A DNA stretch of 64,000 bases from Ceratotherium simum simum (GCF_000283155.1 NW_004454182.1:3776630-3840629), one strand, 5' to 3'; numbered from the stretch's first letter, positions 1-12,300 are shown. Translations and numbers: made by a program. Notes: generated by a model from the letters alone, not told the origin.

Positions 1-738
1 TAGACCATGAAAATGACATGTTTGTAGAAAGAGGCTGAAACAAGCAGGCAGAGCATCGTATGGTTTGACCACAGCTGAGAACAAGCACATGGAATGATTC
101 AAATTTTTAGATACTCTGAGCACATTTGTGAATGACCACAAAGGAGCTGCAAGTATTGATTTTGGGGTTACAAATAAATTTTAATGAGAAGGTAAATTCA
201 CATATACAGAATCCATGAATAATGAGGATCGATTTTTCATATATGCATGTATTCTTATATTTACATCTAAATATCTATTTATTTTTGCCGTAGAAAATAA
301 AATGTCAAATACTCAGTAGGATACTGGGAAAAAGATAAAACAAGGAAAAACAAAACAAAACACAAGGCTAGTATTATGTCAGTGCTATATTTACTCAAGG
401 AAAATTAGAATGAGGGAAATGCACGCTAGATATTAAGAGAGGAAAAATAATGTTGGTCTATAATTGCTTAGACTTGATCTGGCTTTTCAAGCCAATATTC
501 TTGGTGGTTCTGTACTTTTCTTTCTAAAAGTATCACACGTCTGTCACCTCTGCTAATTGCATTATTTTTTTTTCACCCTAAAAATGTCTTCCAACTATTG
601 TATATGCTATGGCAGAACATACTATATTACTTGATCTTATATTGATCCCAGTTACCAATATTACTGCAATTCCCTTCACTCTCATATCAGACTTGAACAT
701 CCCCATACTGTCTTAAATTATCGATCATTGTTTATCTG
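1..738. other. AT-rich intergenic sequence, nothing recognised
   Basis: I see no open frame of note, no SINE or LINE signature and no LTR end. There are short A-rich tracts near 345-365. Very old, unrecognisable repeats cannot be excluded. Confidence 0.5.
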
Positions 739-1288
739 TGTAGGGAAGGAAGAATATTCCTCTACCCTCTAGGTTCTTCTGGCTGGTCTAAGAATTAAAT
801 TGACATGAGATAGATTAACAGGAGAAAATCAAAGTTTAATAACATGTATACATGGGAGAAACCCAGGAAAACTGAGTAACTCACCAAAATGGCTGAAGCC
901 TCCACCTTAAATACTATCTTTAGCTAAACACAAAGGAGGATGTTGGGGGTAGTGGTTTGGGACTTCAAAGGGGAGGAAGGCAATCACATGGAGATGGAAA
1001 AACAAATGTCTGGTAAACAAATGTTTGCCATATCTTGCAAAAAAAAAATGGGATGTGGGCAGGACTTTGATTAGATGGGCCTTGCTAGGTTCCTCCCTGT
1101 CTAGCACACCTGGTTTATATTAAACTGGAGCTATCTATGGCATTAGCTCCTTCCTGAGGCAGGCTTTCTATTTTAAATTTTTTTAGGCAGTTAGGGGAAA
1201 GGTCCAAGTTTCTTTCTGAGTCTTTTGTTCTTAAAAATAATCATGCCAGAAAAACACATTTTGGGGCAGCCAATTCTGACCCCCCCAC
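739..1288 (-). mobile_element. Solo LTR of an endogenous retrovirus, antisense
   Basis: The block begins tgtagggaagg and ends in a C-run followed by aca, consistent with TG...CA LTR ends. Composition is clearly less AT-rich than its surroundings. The motif aaagtttaataacatg near 830 reads, on the minus strand, like an LTR R-region around a polyadenylation signal. I recognise the text as a common mammalian LTR (moderately old) but cannot name the subfamily. No clean target duplication was seen. The small open frame at 907-1107 is incidental. Confidence 0.5.
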
Positions 1289-3208
1289 ATACGTATGCCA
1301 GCAAGAATAAGATCGTCCTGGAATTTTTAGAATTTTACAGAGTATATTTGGGCATCTGAACAAGAAGGCATAATTCTAGATAACTTGTCTTATGTTTATA
1401 ATGAAACTTGAGTGAGCAATATGATAATCTGTAAACATTTCAAATTAAGCAATATCTGATTTATCAATGTGCAATGGTGAGTTTTTAATTGTTTCATAAT
1501 TTTACAAATTTCCATGTAAATCTTTCTTTCAAATTATTTACTTTTGTTCAAAATTTGGCAATTAATTATGTCTCAATTTAGAATTCATATCAGTATGTTT
1601 ATAATAGACTGTTTTATAAGTAGATTTTAAGGATCATTTTATTAACAGAAATAACATCGTGGAGTTTTTCATTTGTTCCGTCTGCTATTTTCTACAGCTA
1701 TCTTTGCTTCCTAAATTTTACTTCCTTTCCTTGCTTTCTGTTTATATTCCATGACAGAATTTTACTTAGGTGTTCTCGAGTTCAGGTAATCCTTACATTT
1801 GCATGCCACTGTACCTAAAGCCTACCAATTCAGACCAATTGAGATGGAGAGGAAGGACTGACAGTTTTCATAATTAAACACTCTGAATCACAGAGTTTGT
1901 AGAATAATTTCCTTTCATTGCTTTCAATGACTTTTGGAAATTCAAATTAACTACTAGATATCACACTTACCTGAGTAGTTAATTACCATATGAAAACACC
2001 CAACTAACAATGCTCACTTCTACTCAGCTTAGAGTTATGCTGCCTGCATATCATTTGGTCATAGTGCTTGAAATCTTTTCATTAAATATCCCTATGCAAA
2101 TTTCTTAATATTTATAATTAAACATTTCAAATTAATACATAATTCATATCAAACAATATTTGATTATTACACATTTGGTTCAGGATTTCTTCAGCCAATA
2201 CTTATACCAATTATCAAAAATTCAAAAGTAGGAATTATTAAGGATTTTCTGAAGTCTATTTTTCTCTGATATTATTTTTCTGCTTATTTCAGCACGTGTC
2301 TGTTGAAACAAATCCCATAGTCCCTGTTTTCAAAAAGGCACCACTTTCTTACTCGTCCTTTGATGGTCATTTTGCTTCTAAATTCTTTCATGGCTGACTG
2401 TTTGGTCTTGATACCTATTGGCCCACTGAGCAGTCTGTGCCACATCAAAAAAAAAAGGTCCATATGAAATGTCATTTCAGAAAAAGTGGTGAACAGTGAA
2501 AAAAATATTACAGCAAAAGAATTTTTATGAGTTATTGTAAGAATAAGTATAAAAAAAGCCTGTGGCCTAAAAGCTCAGAGAAAAAATACAACTGAGAGAG
2601 GAGTTTGGAGATGGCAATCATTCTGTATTATTTTCTTCTGTTTAATAACCACTAAATTCTCTGGCAATAAAATGTGGATTTTGTTAATATATATTGTTTA
2701 ATCCATACTTTTTGATTTTTGTCATCATTTGATAAATTGCACAATTAAAACATTAATCAACAATTTTACCTTTCATTACATTTTAGACACGTATCATTTG
2801 GAAAAATATCTAATTATAGAAACTCTGTTCTTGATTATGTAAACCAGAAGTGTTTTATTAAAACAATATCTCGATTAAGCTATATAAATTATAACTCAAT
2901 GTTTTTATCAATGGATATCATGTATATTTTTACTGAGCCCAAATCAATAACAGAAATAAATTAATGATGAAGTAGCAAAGACCATATGGTAAATTCAATT
3001 AAATTAATTAAGAATTTAATTAGAAACAAAAGTGTGCTTAGCAGTCTATTAAATATTGAAGGGCATATAAAGGAGCACAGGGCACAGAATATGTTCTCCA
3101 GATACATAAAACAGTATTTTAAAAATATACAAGATACATACCTGAAATAATTAAAGACTGAGATAACTTAGAATTGGAGAGGCCTGGATATAAAACTTAA
3201 AATCACAC
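1289..3208. other. AT-rich intergenic sequence, no gene seen
   Basis: Very AT-rich sequence with no long open frame. The 63-codon minus frame at 2284-2475 has no recognisable motif. A partial MIR may begin near 3165, just left of the ERE insertion. Confidence 0.5.
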
Positions 3209-3488
3209 TTTTTTTTTTTAAACAAATTATTATATATTTTTTTCCCCAAAAGATTCTCCCTGAGCTAACATCTGTTACCAATCTTCCTCTTTTTTTTTCC
3301 CTCCCCAAAGCCCCAGGGCATGGTTGTATATCATAGTTGTAAGTCCTTCTAGGTCTTCTATATGAGCCGCCACCACAGCATGGCTACTGACAGATGAGTG
3401 ATGTGGTTCCATGACCAGGAACTGAACCTGGGCCACTGAAGTGGTGAGAGCACTGAACTTGAACCACTAAACCAGGAGGGCTGGCTCC
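3209..3488 (-). mobile_element. ERE SINE, antisense, longer-tailed form
   Basis: A T-run at 3209-3219 (poly-A on the minus strand) is followed by ctgagctaacatctgttacc, the ERE tail, then the 'cccagggcatggttgtatat' internal segment. The tRNA-like head in reverse complement follows (ctgaacctgggcc...aaccactaaaccaggagggctggctcc). Many differences from the other copies indicate an old insertion. It sits inside MIR-like sequence (see 3489-3650). Confidence 0.8.
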
Positions 3489-3650
3489 ACAACTTCTAAT
3501 TCTGTAACTTTGGGCACATGACTTGAATTCCTTAATCCTTAGAGCCTCACCTGTACATAAACAACACATCAATGGATGTTTTAAGGATAAAATGAGATAA
3601 ATGTAAAGTACTTTGTACAATACCTGGCATATTGTAAACATTTAAAAAAT
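3489..3650 (+). mobile_element. MIR SINE, right part, split by the ERE
   Basis: The sequence keeps the MIR order: ctgtaactttgggcacatgac, then a pyrimidine-rich part, then ggataaaatgagataa, then aatacctggcatattgtaaac. This matches the MIR core and 3' end (TGTGACCTTGGGCAAG...CCTGGCACATAGTAA). The left half probably lies at about 3165-3208, on the other side of the ERE. Confidence 0.65.
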
Positions 3651-3949
3651 GGTAAAATATGAAAAAATGGCAGTTCATGTCAATCTACATGGTAATGGCT
3701 ACAGAGTATCTAACCATATAGCGATGCAATGGTGTACTCGTGAAGAGTGAAGATTACAGCTAGGTACAGAATGATGCTATCTGGGGTGACACAAAAATGA
3801 GCCATAATTTTTTAGATTAGGTGAGATTATAAATGATATTAACTTATGTTTTATTTTGTCTTGTATTCTTCTGTATTTTCTGAAGAGTGTTTCTAATAAT
3901 CATGGATTACTTTTTAATCAGGAAATTGAACAATGAATGAAATAAATTG

Positions 3950-4012
3950 TATTTGTCAGAGTTCTCCAGAGAACCAGAACTAGAACCAATAGGAGACATA
4001 TTTATATGAGTA
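3950..4012 (-). mobile_element. LTR terminal fragment, ERV-L-like, antisense
   Basis: The motif gttctccagagaaccagaac is the reverse complement of the LTR 3' end 'ggttctgtttctctgg' seen in this window at about 62930 and, in variant form, at 29101. Only the terminus remains. Confidence 0.45.
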
Positions 4013-4015
4013 ACT

Positions 4016-4115
4016 ACTGGGTCAAGTTACTAAAAATCAGTGAATTGTACACTTGAAGATGGGGTGGATTTTATGGTATGTAAAATATACCTCAATAAGG
4101 CTACTGAAAAAAAAT
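4016..4115 (+). mobile_element. L1 LINE 3' end fragment
   Basis: The sequence gtgaattgtacacttgaag, then ggattttatggtatgt, then cctcaataaggct followed by an A-run, matches an L1M-type 3' tail. The better preserved tail near 49010-49060 in this window reads almost the same. Confidence 0.65.
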
Positions 4116-4124
4116 AATGAAACA

Positions 4125-4690
4125 CTTAACCTGTTCCTCTTTTTCTACACTGGTACCTACAGAAAGCATTCTCTGCTCAACAGCCAGAGTAAAAATCAGA
4201 TCAGTCACCCCCTCTTGGTGTTCCACTGCCTTCTCATCACCTTGCCTAGATCACTGATTTCCTATTCTACTACAGTCTTAGCACACTTCAGCTGCATTTG
4301 ATTCGTCTTTGTTTCCTGAACTCGCCAAGATCGTTCCTGACTTGGGCTCTCTTATTTGTTATTTTCTTGGCTCCTTTGTTGGCACCTTCTCATTATTCAG
4401 GCCTAGTGTTAAAGCTCAAGAGAGCTTCCCAGATTACCCAACCAATATAGAGCCCGACCCACACACCAACCTCTAACACTTATCCTAGTTAATTTTCTCC
4501 AGACCATCATTAGTCTCTGAAGTTCTTATTTCTGTGTTTGTTTATATCTTTAGATTTGCTTCTTCCATCAGAATATAAGTTCCTTGAAGATAAGGATTCT
4601 GCTTATTCTGTTCACCACTAAATTCTTAATATTAAGAATAGCATTTGGTGTACGTTTAGGGCTTAGTAAATACTTTTTGATTGACTAACT
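4125..4690 (+). mobile_element. L2 LINE 3' fragment, sense
   Basis: The order of motifs follows L2 ORF2 and its 3' UTR: a pyrimidine-rich run, 'cttgaagataaggattctg' (the L2 'CTTGAGGGCAGGGAC' block), then 'gcatttggtgtacg..gcttagtaaatactttttgattgac', the L2 3' tail. No coding frame survives; the 82-codon frame at 4053-4301 crosses the L1/L2 junction and is not a gene. Confidence 0.6.
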
Positions 4691-4708
4691 GACATTAGAA
4701 ATGATGCA

Positions 4709-4968
4709 GGGCTGGCCCGATGGCATAGTGGTTAAGTTCACACATTCCGCTTCAGCAGCCCGGGGTTCGCCAGTTTGGATCCTGGGCATGGACCTAGTCA
4801 CCGCTGATCAAGCCATGCTGAGGCTGTGTCCCACTTAGGAGAACCAGAAGGACCTACAACTAGGATATACAACTATATACTGGGGCTTAGGGGAGAAAAA
4901 AGAAAAAGAGGAAGATTGGCAACAGATGTTATCTCAAGGCCAATCTTCCTCAAAAACAAAAGAAAAAA
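4709..4968 (+). mobile_element. ERE SINE, sense, with target-site duplication
   Basis: The head reads gggctggcccgatggcatag then tggttaagttc; the body holds the 'tatacaactatatactgggg' segment; the end is ccaatcttcctc plus an A-rich tail. Flanking repeats agaaatgatgca (4697-4708) and agaaataatgca (4969-4980) match at 11 of 12 positions, so both insertion ends are defined. Confidence 0.92.
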
Positions 4969-4980
4969 AGAAATAATGCA

Positions 4981-6562
4981 AATGAGTGAATTAAAAAGAT
5001 ACCTTTAATTGTATAAGAAAAAATTTTTAAAAAGAAACCTCAGAAACAGGTAGCTGCACATTTCTTCCTAAATACTATGCCATCTTTTATAAAGTCTATA
5101 ATATAAATGGTTCTTTAAAATGTTATCCGTGCCAGATTTTTTTATCCATATTCTTCACCATTATAATCTTAATAATACTACTTAACAAGCATAGCATGTT
5201 CCATCTTCAAACTGCTTTATAAATGATGACTGACATTAATTAGTCATTACCAATTGATTTGTTGAATTAATCTCATTCCTAAAATTTCATTTTTATCCAA
5301 GATAATTAAGAAGGTGTCCAAACAGGATCTCAAACGATATCTAATCATATCTCCTGTGCATATATGGTGTCTCCATAAGAAATGAAAAATTCTTTTTTTC
5401 TGTATATTTCTAAATTAGTACAGTTAAAATGACCTTCAGCTAACACCTAATTTTTTCATAGCCTCTCACTTTTCTTTCTAGATCTCAAAAATCTTAAAAA
5501 TGTTCTATGATAATGCAGTTTCTTATCACAGTCCAAAAATAGCTCACAGGTGATGGGAACAAATTCACTATTTCTCTTCCTTCTTGTCTTTCAATAAATC
5601 TTAAATTTTTATGAATAATATTTGGATAGCATTTCTGTGTTTTATCACACTATACTTTATTCTCAGGTTTGGGATATTTATAATTAACAAAAAATTCATC
5701 AGTTTTAAGTTTTATATATTATGTTACATGGAGAACTAACCCCTAGCAATGAAATATCCAAAATGTGATGAAAGAATAGTACTCATCTTTTTATTGTTAT
5801 TTACATAGAATATAATGCTTTCACATTCTTTGTTAAGAGAGGTAAGAGAAGAAGATATTTTAAACACCGTAAACCCAGTCTAAATATTTGTTTTATATCA
5901 TTTAAAAAGTACGAATTATAGAAAAATAATGATCCTCACTTAATAGCAATTTTACAACTCGCAGTATTTGTGTTTGCTACCTTCTCTCTGTCGGTAAGAG
6001 CAAAACTGAATCAAATTGGAACTAACCTATGGAGATCTCTAGTCAATATCCCCAAAATAACAAAATATCAGAAATGATTTAGCTTATTCAACAAAGAAAG
6101 TATAAAACAATATTTTCTTAGTTTTATTTCTTTAAAAAATCTAGCTTTCAATTTGGAGTCTTACCCTTTCCATAAGTAGGTAACTATATTCACAGTACAG
6201 CCTTAAGTCTAATTTGATGTAGGCATTTTCCCCTTATAGTCTGCTTTTATAACCTTATTCAAAAACAAAAAAATAACAAAGTTTCATGTGAGTATATTAA
6301 ACATTGTTTCTTGTTGAATGTATGTTCACTAAATACAATTTTTGTGATACTTGCTCTAAACAATAGAAACCAACTTGGATGAATGATTGAACATACCTTT
6401 ATCTTTACTTTGTTATGACAGGGAAGAATTCCTATGAAAAAAATGTTATTGCTTTTTCTCTGAGTACGGCACATATTGTATATGAATAATATGTATTCGT
6501 ATCCTTTTCCTATTTGGTCTCCATTCAAATCAGGCATGCTATGTTTATAAGGTTAACTTCTG
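4981..6562. other. AT-rich intergenic sequence, no gene seen
   Basis: No repeat class or exon is recognised. The 92-codon minus frame at 6259-6537 has no familiar motif and normal AT-rich composition. Confidence 0.45.
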
Positions 6563-6575
6563 AATATAATTTTGA

Positions 6576-6880
6576 GGGGCTGCCCCGTGGCTTAGCGGTT
6601 AAGTGCGCGCGCTCTGCTACTGGCGGCCCGGGTTCGGATCCTGGGCATGCACCGACACACCGCTTGTCTGGCCATGCTGAGGCCGCGTCCCACATACAGC
6701 AATTAGGAGGATGTTCAACTATGACATACAACTATTTACTGGGGCTTTGGGGAGAAAAAGGGGAAAAAAGGAGGAGGATTGGCTATAGATGTTAGCTCGG
6801 TGCGGTCTTCCTCAGCAAAAAGAGGATGATTGGCATGGATGTTAGCTCAGGGCTGATCTTCCTCACACACACACACAAAA
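6576..6880 (+). mobile_element. ERE SINE, sense, full length, long-tailed form
   Basis: The head is ggggctgccccgtggcttag followed by cggttaagtgcgc. The internal 'acaactatttactggggctt' segment and two successive ERE tail modules follow, ending in a short (CA)n and an A-run. Direct repeats aatataattttga (6563-6575) and aatatagttttga (6881-6893) match at 12 of 13. The CpG-rich head makes the small open frames here shadows, not genes. Confidence 0.93.
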
Positions 6881-7006
6881 AATATAGTTTTGACTATATG
6901 GTGGTTTGTTTTAGTTGCAGTGTAAATTTATGCATTAAGAGAGTAACCTGGGTGGTAACTCTTATCAATTTTACTATGACAGCAACAACAAGTATATGTA
7001 TATATA

Positions 7007-7350
7007 TATATTAGTTTCCTAGGGCTGCCATAACAAAGTACAACAAACTCGAGCATTTGAAACAACAAAAATTTATATTGTACCATTCCAAATCAATCCG
7101 AAAATCAAGGTGGAGGCTGGGTTGGTTCCACCTGGAGTGCTCTGAGGGATAATCTGTTCTATGCCTCTTCCCTAGTTTCTGGAAGTTGCCACTATCCTTG
7201 GTATTTCTTGGCTTGTAGGTGTGTCGCTCCAATCTCTGCCTTTGTCATCATATGGTGTTCGCCCTGTGTGTCTCTATGTCCAAATTTCCCTCTTCTTACA
7301 AGGGAAGCCACTTCTCATAATTTGAGGAGACTGCTATTCAACCCAGTACA
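7007..7350 (-). mobile_element. MaLR-type (MLT/MST-like) LTR, antisense, shortened
   Basis: On the plus strand it opens ttagtttcctagggctgcca then taacaaagtac, the reverse complement of a common MaLR LTR 3' end. It continues through caatctctgcctttgtcatc and gtccaaatttccctcttctt, and stops at 'caacccagtaca'. The U3 part between the last two motifs is deleted. The 73-codon minus frame is incidental. Confidence 0.7.
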
Positions 7351-7679
7351 GTGTATTTTAGGGAAATAGGTAAACCTGATAATATGACATATTAGCAGAG
7401 TAGTTTGAATTTTAATTATTATGTCAACCTAATATTTGGAATTGTATAAATGTAATTCCTTGAATTTGAAGATACCTGGGAAGAAGATGACATACAATAA
7501 TTTGGTGTCTTCAATTTTTATAAAATAAAACCATCATTATGATATGAATATCTGACTATTTTACTAACAGAAGTTACTTACCAATTACTAGATATTAAAC
7601 AGTAAAAGTGAATTAAACATTAAAATTTAATTGAAAAAATTAACTTGAATTGAGCAGTAACTTACATTTGAATATTTCC
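7351..7679. other. AT-rich intergenic sequence, nothing recognised
   Basis: No open frame or repeat motif is recognised between the LTR and the MIR. Confidence 0.45.
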
Positions 7680-7845
7680 AGTGTTATTTTATTTACTTCT
7701 CACTCCCCCTCCCTAACCCACATAGGTTATTATTCAGTCCATTTTAACAAATAAGGAAATTGAAGCTAAAATAGATTCAGTTACTGACTTGATTCGTGCG
7801 GGAACTAGGAGACAGATCTAAGGCTTAATGGCATGTTTTAGCATG
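7680..7845 (-). mobile_element. MIR SINE fragment, antisense
   Basis: Contains 'ttttaacaaataaggaaattg' followed by gaactaggagacagatcta, the pattern of an antisense MIR core (ttttacagatgaggaaactga ... cagagccgggattcgaac). Confidence 0.5.
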
Positions 7846-8429
7846 CTAAACATGTTTGTATTGCTACACTATTCTTCAACAATTTTTTGCTCTTTGCGGT
7901 TTCTTTTGGTTATTAAATCTTTTTTCTAATCCTGGATAAATTTTATTACCATAAATTTCTATATTCTTTTCTAACTTGAAGGTCTTGCATAAGGTCTACT
8001 TGAGAAAGACAATATGATAGTCTTGATAGCATTAAAATTTAATTGACAAAATATGAATGAAGATCATATAACATCTATATGCTGATATAGAAATTTAGAT
8101 CTATGGAGGCTTACAATTATGATTTTATCAAAGAAATTATTTAAAAGTCAGTTGGTCTCATATTCACTGAGTATTAAAAAAGGAACCAGGCTTTGGGCAA
8201 AGAAGAATGTTCATGAAAATTGAAAGTAAGATTCATGTCATTATTAGTGTTTTCCTTGGGGCCATGGTGCTACTGAGTGCAGTGTCTTCTGTCAGTTCTC
8301 CATGTGTTCTTGGGAAATGGGAGTGAGTGGGGGAGCGGGCCTATGGTGGGGGCTCCGTAGGAGGATAAAAATAGAATTTGTGGATTTATCTACCAGTCAG
8401 AAAAAATTCTGTAGTAGCTTAAAATGACT

Positions 8430-8612
8430 TATGACCACGATCATCACATTAATTTTCATGACACCCTTGGGCAATAGTTTGAATATCATTTTCGTTATTT
8501 TTAGAGAGAGAAACCTAAATTTCACAGATTAAATAACTTGTGCACACCGCAAACAAGTCCTGAACTGGGAACAATGTTCCCAGAACAGGATTTCAGTCTA
8601 CTCTTTTGTAAA
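8430..8612 (-). mobile_element. MIR SINE fragment, antisense
   Basis: Contains tcatgacacccttgggcaat, then a degenerate 'gagagagaaacctaaatttc' and 'cagattaaataacttgtgc', then 'gaacaggatttcagtctactc'. The order fits an antisense MIR, strongly diverged. Confidence 0.45.
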
Positions 8613-8689
8613 AGTACGGGAAATCTTTCACCAAAGGCCAAATTCTAGCTGCAGGTGAGCCTCTTAAAGTGCCATAGGCTTCCGTTGCA

Positions 8690-8920
8690 ACGCAGTAAGG
8701 CGGTAAACAGGCTAGACTGAGTCTGAACATCTGGATTAAAATCTAGTCTCTACCTATGTTACTTCTCATCCAGTGCCTGACTTTATGCAAGTTGCTTAAC
8801 TTCTCTGAGCCTCAATTTCTACTTAACAATTCCGCTTCGCTGTGTTCTGGCTATGGAATGAGAGCGTATGTACATGAAAACGCTAAGCCTAACACTTTGG
8901 CACATAACGGGCGCTCCTGG
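8690..8920 (+). mobile_element. MIR SINE, nearly full length, sense
   Basis: Reads gactgagtctgaacatctgg, then 'ctttatgcaagttgcttaac' and ttctctgagcctcaatttct, then 'aacactttggcacataacgg'. These are the MIR tRNA-like part, conserved core and 3' end in the right order and spacing. The 76- and 85-codon frames at 8756-9125 overlap it and are not genes. Confidence 0.75.
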
Positions 8921-10911
8921 AAACATCCAAGTCAGTTCATTATACCCACACATGCCTCCAGGAAACAAGATTGCAAGTCACAGTGAGAAGTCTATTCCTA
9001 CCTTTAATGACCCTCAGATTAAGTCTCCGAAAAACATTTATTTAACAAGCCTGTTGTTCTCAGCCTGGCGTGCTTGGAGTACATTAAAAAGCACCTGTTT
9101 GGCTCCTGCTAAAAGTCAGGACTAAAGAATGACTAACCCAATAAGCCAACCAGAGTCAGGAAATGCTGCTAGTGCCTCCTTCAAACTGGGATTTACGTTT
9201 GCTCCGTAAAGTGGACAGGCCACTCCTGTAAGTCTCAGAGTAACAGCGAACAAGGATGTCAAGAGGAAAAGAAAAGAGCAATATAAATATAATAGCGTTT
9301 CTGCCAGAGAAGTTACACAGACCCAGAAATCACAGCCTCAGTGGTTTTTTTCACTCTATTCAACTAAAGATCAAAAGTGTAATTATTAACCTTTTGTGAA
9401 ATTTCTTCATATAAGATTAACATAATTAATGCTCCTAAACATTTCATTGTAGAAATCTAGGTTACGCCCAGTAATCTTAAGACTTGAATGTAGTTTTAAG
9501 GTAACAATGATCAGGGAAAAATATTTTAAGTATATTTTATTTACTCATCCTGTAAACTATGTCCTCGATTCAGAATTATAACATAGAGAAGCATTAATCC
9601 CTCTGCCACAAATATGCTTAATTTTATATGATGGATTTTACGACAATAAAGGCATATTCTTTTTGTATTTTAGAATATTTGAGGCTTTTCTTAAAAATGT
9701 TTTCCTACTTTAAAACCCCTATCAAATTCACATCTGCAAATCCTTCATATAAAATTTCCTTCTTTTTATGTAAAGAAAAAAAGGTTATAAAATATAACTA
9801 CCTCAACTATGTGATGTTGTTTTAGATTAAACAACAACAATAACAAGCAAAAAACCAGAAAACCTTTGTAGCCAAATCCAAAAGGAAACATTTTCAGGCA
9901 GGGTAGATAGGAAATGTACTCCGCAAATTATAGTGAGTTAAAGTGTTAGCTAAGAACAGAGGTGCATTTACTCACAGAGCGCTCATCCAAGGCTGCCTCT
10001 TGGCATCTTGTCATGCTTCTCCTGATCATCTCGGGATATTTCCCACCCCAGAGCTTATTTGCAATCTACATGCAATATATATTGATTTAAAAACAATTTC
10101 AGAGCTGCAAGTTTGTTTCCAAGAAAGGTTAGTTTGTAATTAACTCCTTGTTTCTGGGAATCAGAGTTTGCATATTAAAAATATATATATACAATTACCA
10201 CTAACAATTAAAACTGCTATTATTAAAGGCTCATCCTAATATATGTGTAGATCAAATAGATTAAATTTGTCTTAAAAAATAAGTACTTGTCCATCATACT
10301 AAAAGCAAAAAATATATTTGAATGGAAAAGTTAAATTACTTCCAGAGACACAGAATCACAAGTTACTACCATATGTTATATTTAGTAGAAATTGTAAATT
10401 GCATACTTGCTTGTATTCTTGAATTATTTACATACATGCAGATGACAAAATTTCTGGAAGGAATAACATTCATGATGACTAGGGTAGATGTGAAGAATCT
10501 AAGACTAAATCCTGTGTCAAACCTATTATATACCTTGGATAGTATTATTCTGACAAAGAAACTGATGTTAATATGAACAAAAAGGGTTGTCATAAATAGT
10601 GGCAATATAATAAATCCTTTATCCATAAATTTATCTAAACTTTTATGAACCAATCTACATTTTCAGTATTTACCACCTTTTGAAATAATAATAAACATCT
10701 TGGGTTTACTAGTTGCTATGTAAATATAGTAAAACCTCAGCTTAAGGAGATCAGCTTTTCAGAACATCTCAGAAATTATAATTATACATTGCCACACACA
10801 CACCACCCTAAACACCCTCGGTGGCTTTGGTGTCAGTAGATCGGCCCAAGGATGTATAGCATAAGACAAAAGAGAGGCAGAGAGAGGGATGGAGAGAGAG
10901 AGAGGAGGCTG
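8921..10911. other. Intergenic sequence, no gene seen
   Basis: Nothing is recognised apart from short A- and AT-runs (for example (AT)n near 10180). Several 60-95-codon open frames occur on both strands here, overlapping one another, which argues against real coding. Confidence 0.45.
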
Positions 10912-11052
10912 GGAAGGAAGGAAGGAAGGAAGGAAGGAAGGAAGGAAGGAAGGAAGGAAGGAAGGAAGGAAAGGAGGGAGGAAATGGGGGAGGAAGGAAG
11001 GAAAGAAGGAAAGAAGGAAAGAATGAGGGAAGGAAGAAGGGAGAAAGAATCC
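10912..11052 (+). repeat. (GGAA)n microsatellite with degenerate GGAA/GAAA flank
   Basis: A pure GGAA tract runs from 10912 to about 10970 (about 14-15 units). It is preceded by GA-rich sequence from about 10870 and followed by interrupted purine repeats to about 11050. The lysine/arginine/glutamate-rich plus frame and serine/leucine/proline-rich minus frame here are translations of the repeat. Confidence 0.95.
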
Positions 11053-12088
11053 AAATTTTAGTGAGTATACCTAATGCACCGTGGTTTGCAGTTACAGCTT
11101 GGAGAAGAAAAAGAAGTCTATTATGGGTTTACGATGTCTATAAAAAGGGACAGAATTTTCACACAAAAGCAAATAAAATAGTAGAATACAAAGGCAAAAA
11201 AAAAAAAAAAGCCAAGAAAGGAAAATGAAGATGCTGCTAGTAGTTTGGACAGAATTAAAAGCTGTAACAACTATGGCAACATTAGACGCTGATGGTAGAA
11301 ATCTTCCAACAAAGGAAAAGTGAGGTGAAGCGAGGTCTCCTTGAGGATTGCAGAGCCCTGGGAGCTTAAGGTGACTCATGTCTATGGGTGCGCACTGGGA
11401 ACGTGTCCATCGGAGGTGGGGAGAATAGATATCTGCACTTCAAGGACCACTGAACTGAGACTCTTCATAATCAGGCAGAACAAGGTTCTAACAAGGTTAG
11501 TTTGTTCCTGAATGCGCTGGTTTCGCAGGAATCCAGAAAATAAAACATCTGACGAGTGGGAATTTTATTATCCTAGATCATCCACACGCGTCCCACGTTT
11601 ACCCATTACTGCCAAGTATAAACCAATGCAAAGATAGACAAAGTAGCTTTTGTTGGACTAACTGGCTTACCCTTGTGAAAGATCATTTTAGAACCATGGG
11701 ATGCCTAAGGAGAGAAAAGGATTCCTTTGCTGGACAACTATGGCCTTTACCCTGAAGAAGCAAGGTTCTTGTTGGGAGTATACTTTCTGTCTTCTTGCTC
11801 TCCAGTTACTACACTTACTTCATCGATACGATTTGTGAATTAGGTTTTTGTTTGGAAGTTTAACTACTACTTCAGAAACGTTTTTGGGAAAAACCAATCC
11901 ACTGTCCATGACTTCCAATCATTAACTCACCTTGCAGACAATGCTTTGAATTTAGCTTATGATGGCATTCTGTTCAAAGTAAAATATTAATGAAAATTTG
12001 GATGTTTATTCTAAAATGTCTTCTATTAGAGCCGTCATTTTTCTTCCTTGGTATCACTCTGGGGCCAGCATTCAGGGGATTAATGGAG
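11053..12088. other. Intergenic sequence, no gene seen
   Basis: A poly-A of about 15 lies near 11196-11211. The 95-codon minus frame at 11092-11379 reads through that A-run and has no recognisable domain. Confidence 0.45.
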
Positions 12089-12089
12089 A

Positions 12090-12300
12090 CTCTTAAATCC
12101 TCCCTCCCAGAGGCATCTGGGAGTGAGTCATCCCTTACCCCTCCCCTCTTCAGTGACACTTTGGACCTACCTATGATGATGGAAACACTTGTCACATTGT
12201 TTCATAATGACTAAAGGTGTCTCAGACAACTCACTAAAAGGGGAGCTCCTTTAAGCAAACCTTGCATCTTTCATCTTTAAATTCCCTATGACAAGCACAA
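12090..12300 (+). mobile_element. Possible L2 LINE 3' fragment, sense
   Basis: 'cacttgtcacattgtttcat' followed by 'ggggagctcctttaagcaaa' and 'ccttgcatctttcatcttta' resembles the L2 3' region (CACATTGTA...TGAGCTCCTTGAGGGCAGG). It is diverged. The 74-codon plus frame at 11990-12214 overlaps it. Confidence 0.35.

Noticed and set aside
4709..4780. tRNA-like sequence with A- and B-box-like motifs (also at 6576, 43591, 52448)
   Set aside because: These are the tRNA-derived heads of ERE SINEs, not tRNA genes; no acceptor stem closes and the tail is SINE.
10833..11061. Opposed 73- and 69-codon frames rich in Ser/Leu/Pro (minus) and Arg/Lys/Glu (plus)
   Set aside because: They are translations of the (GGAA)n microsatellite.
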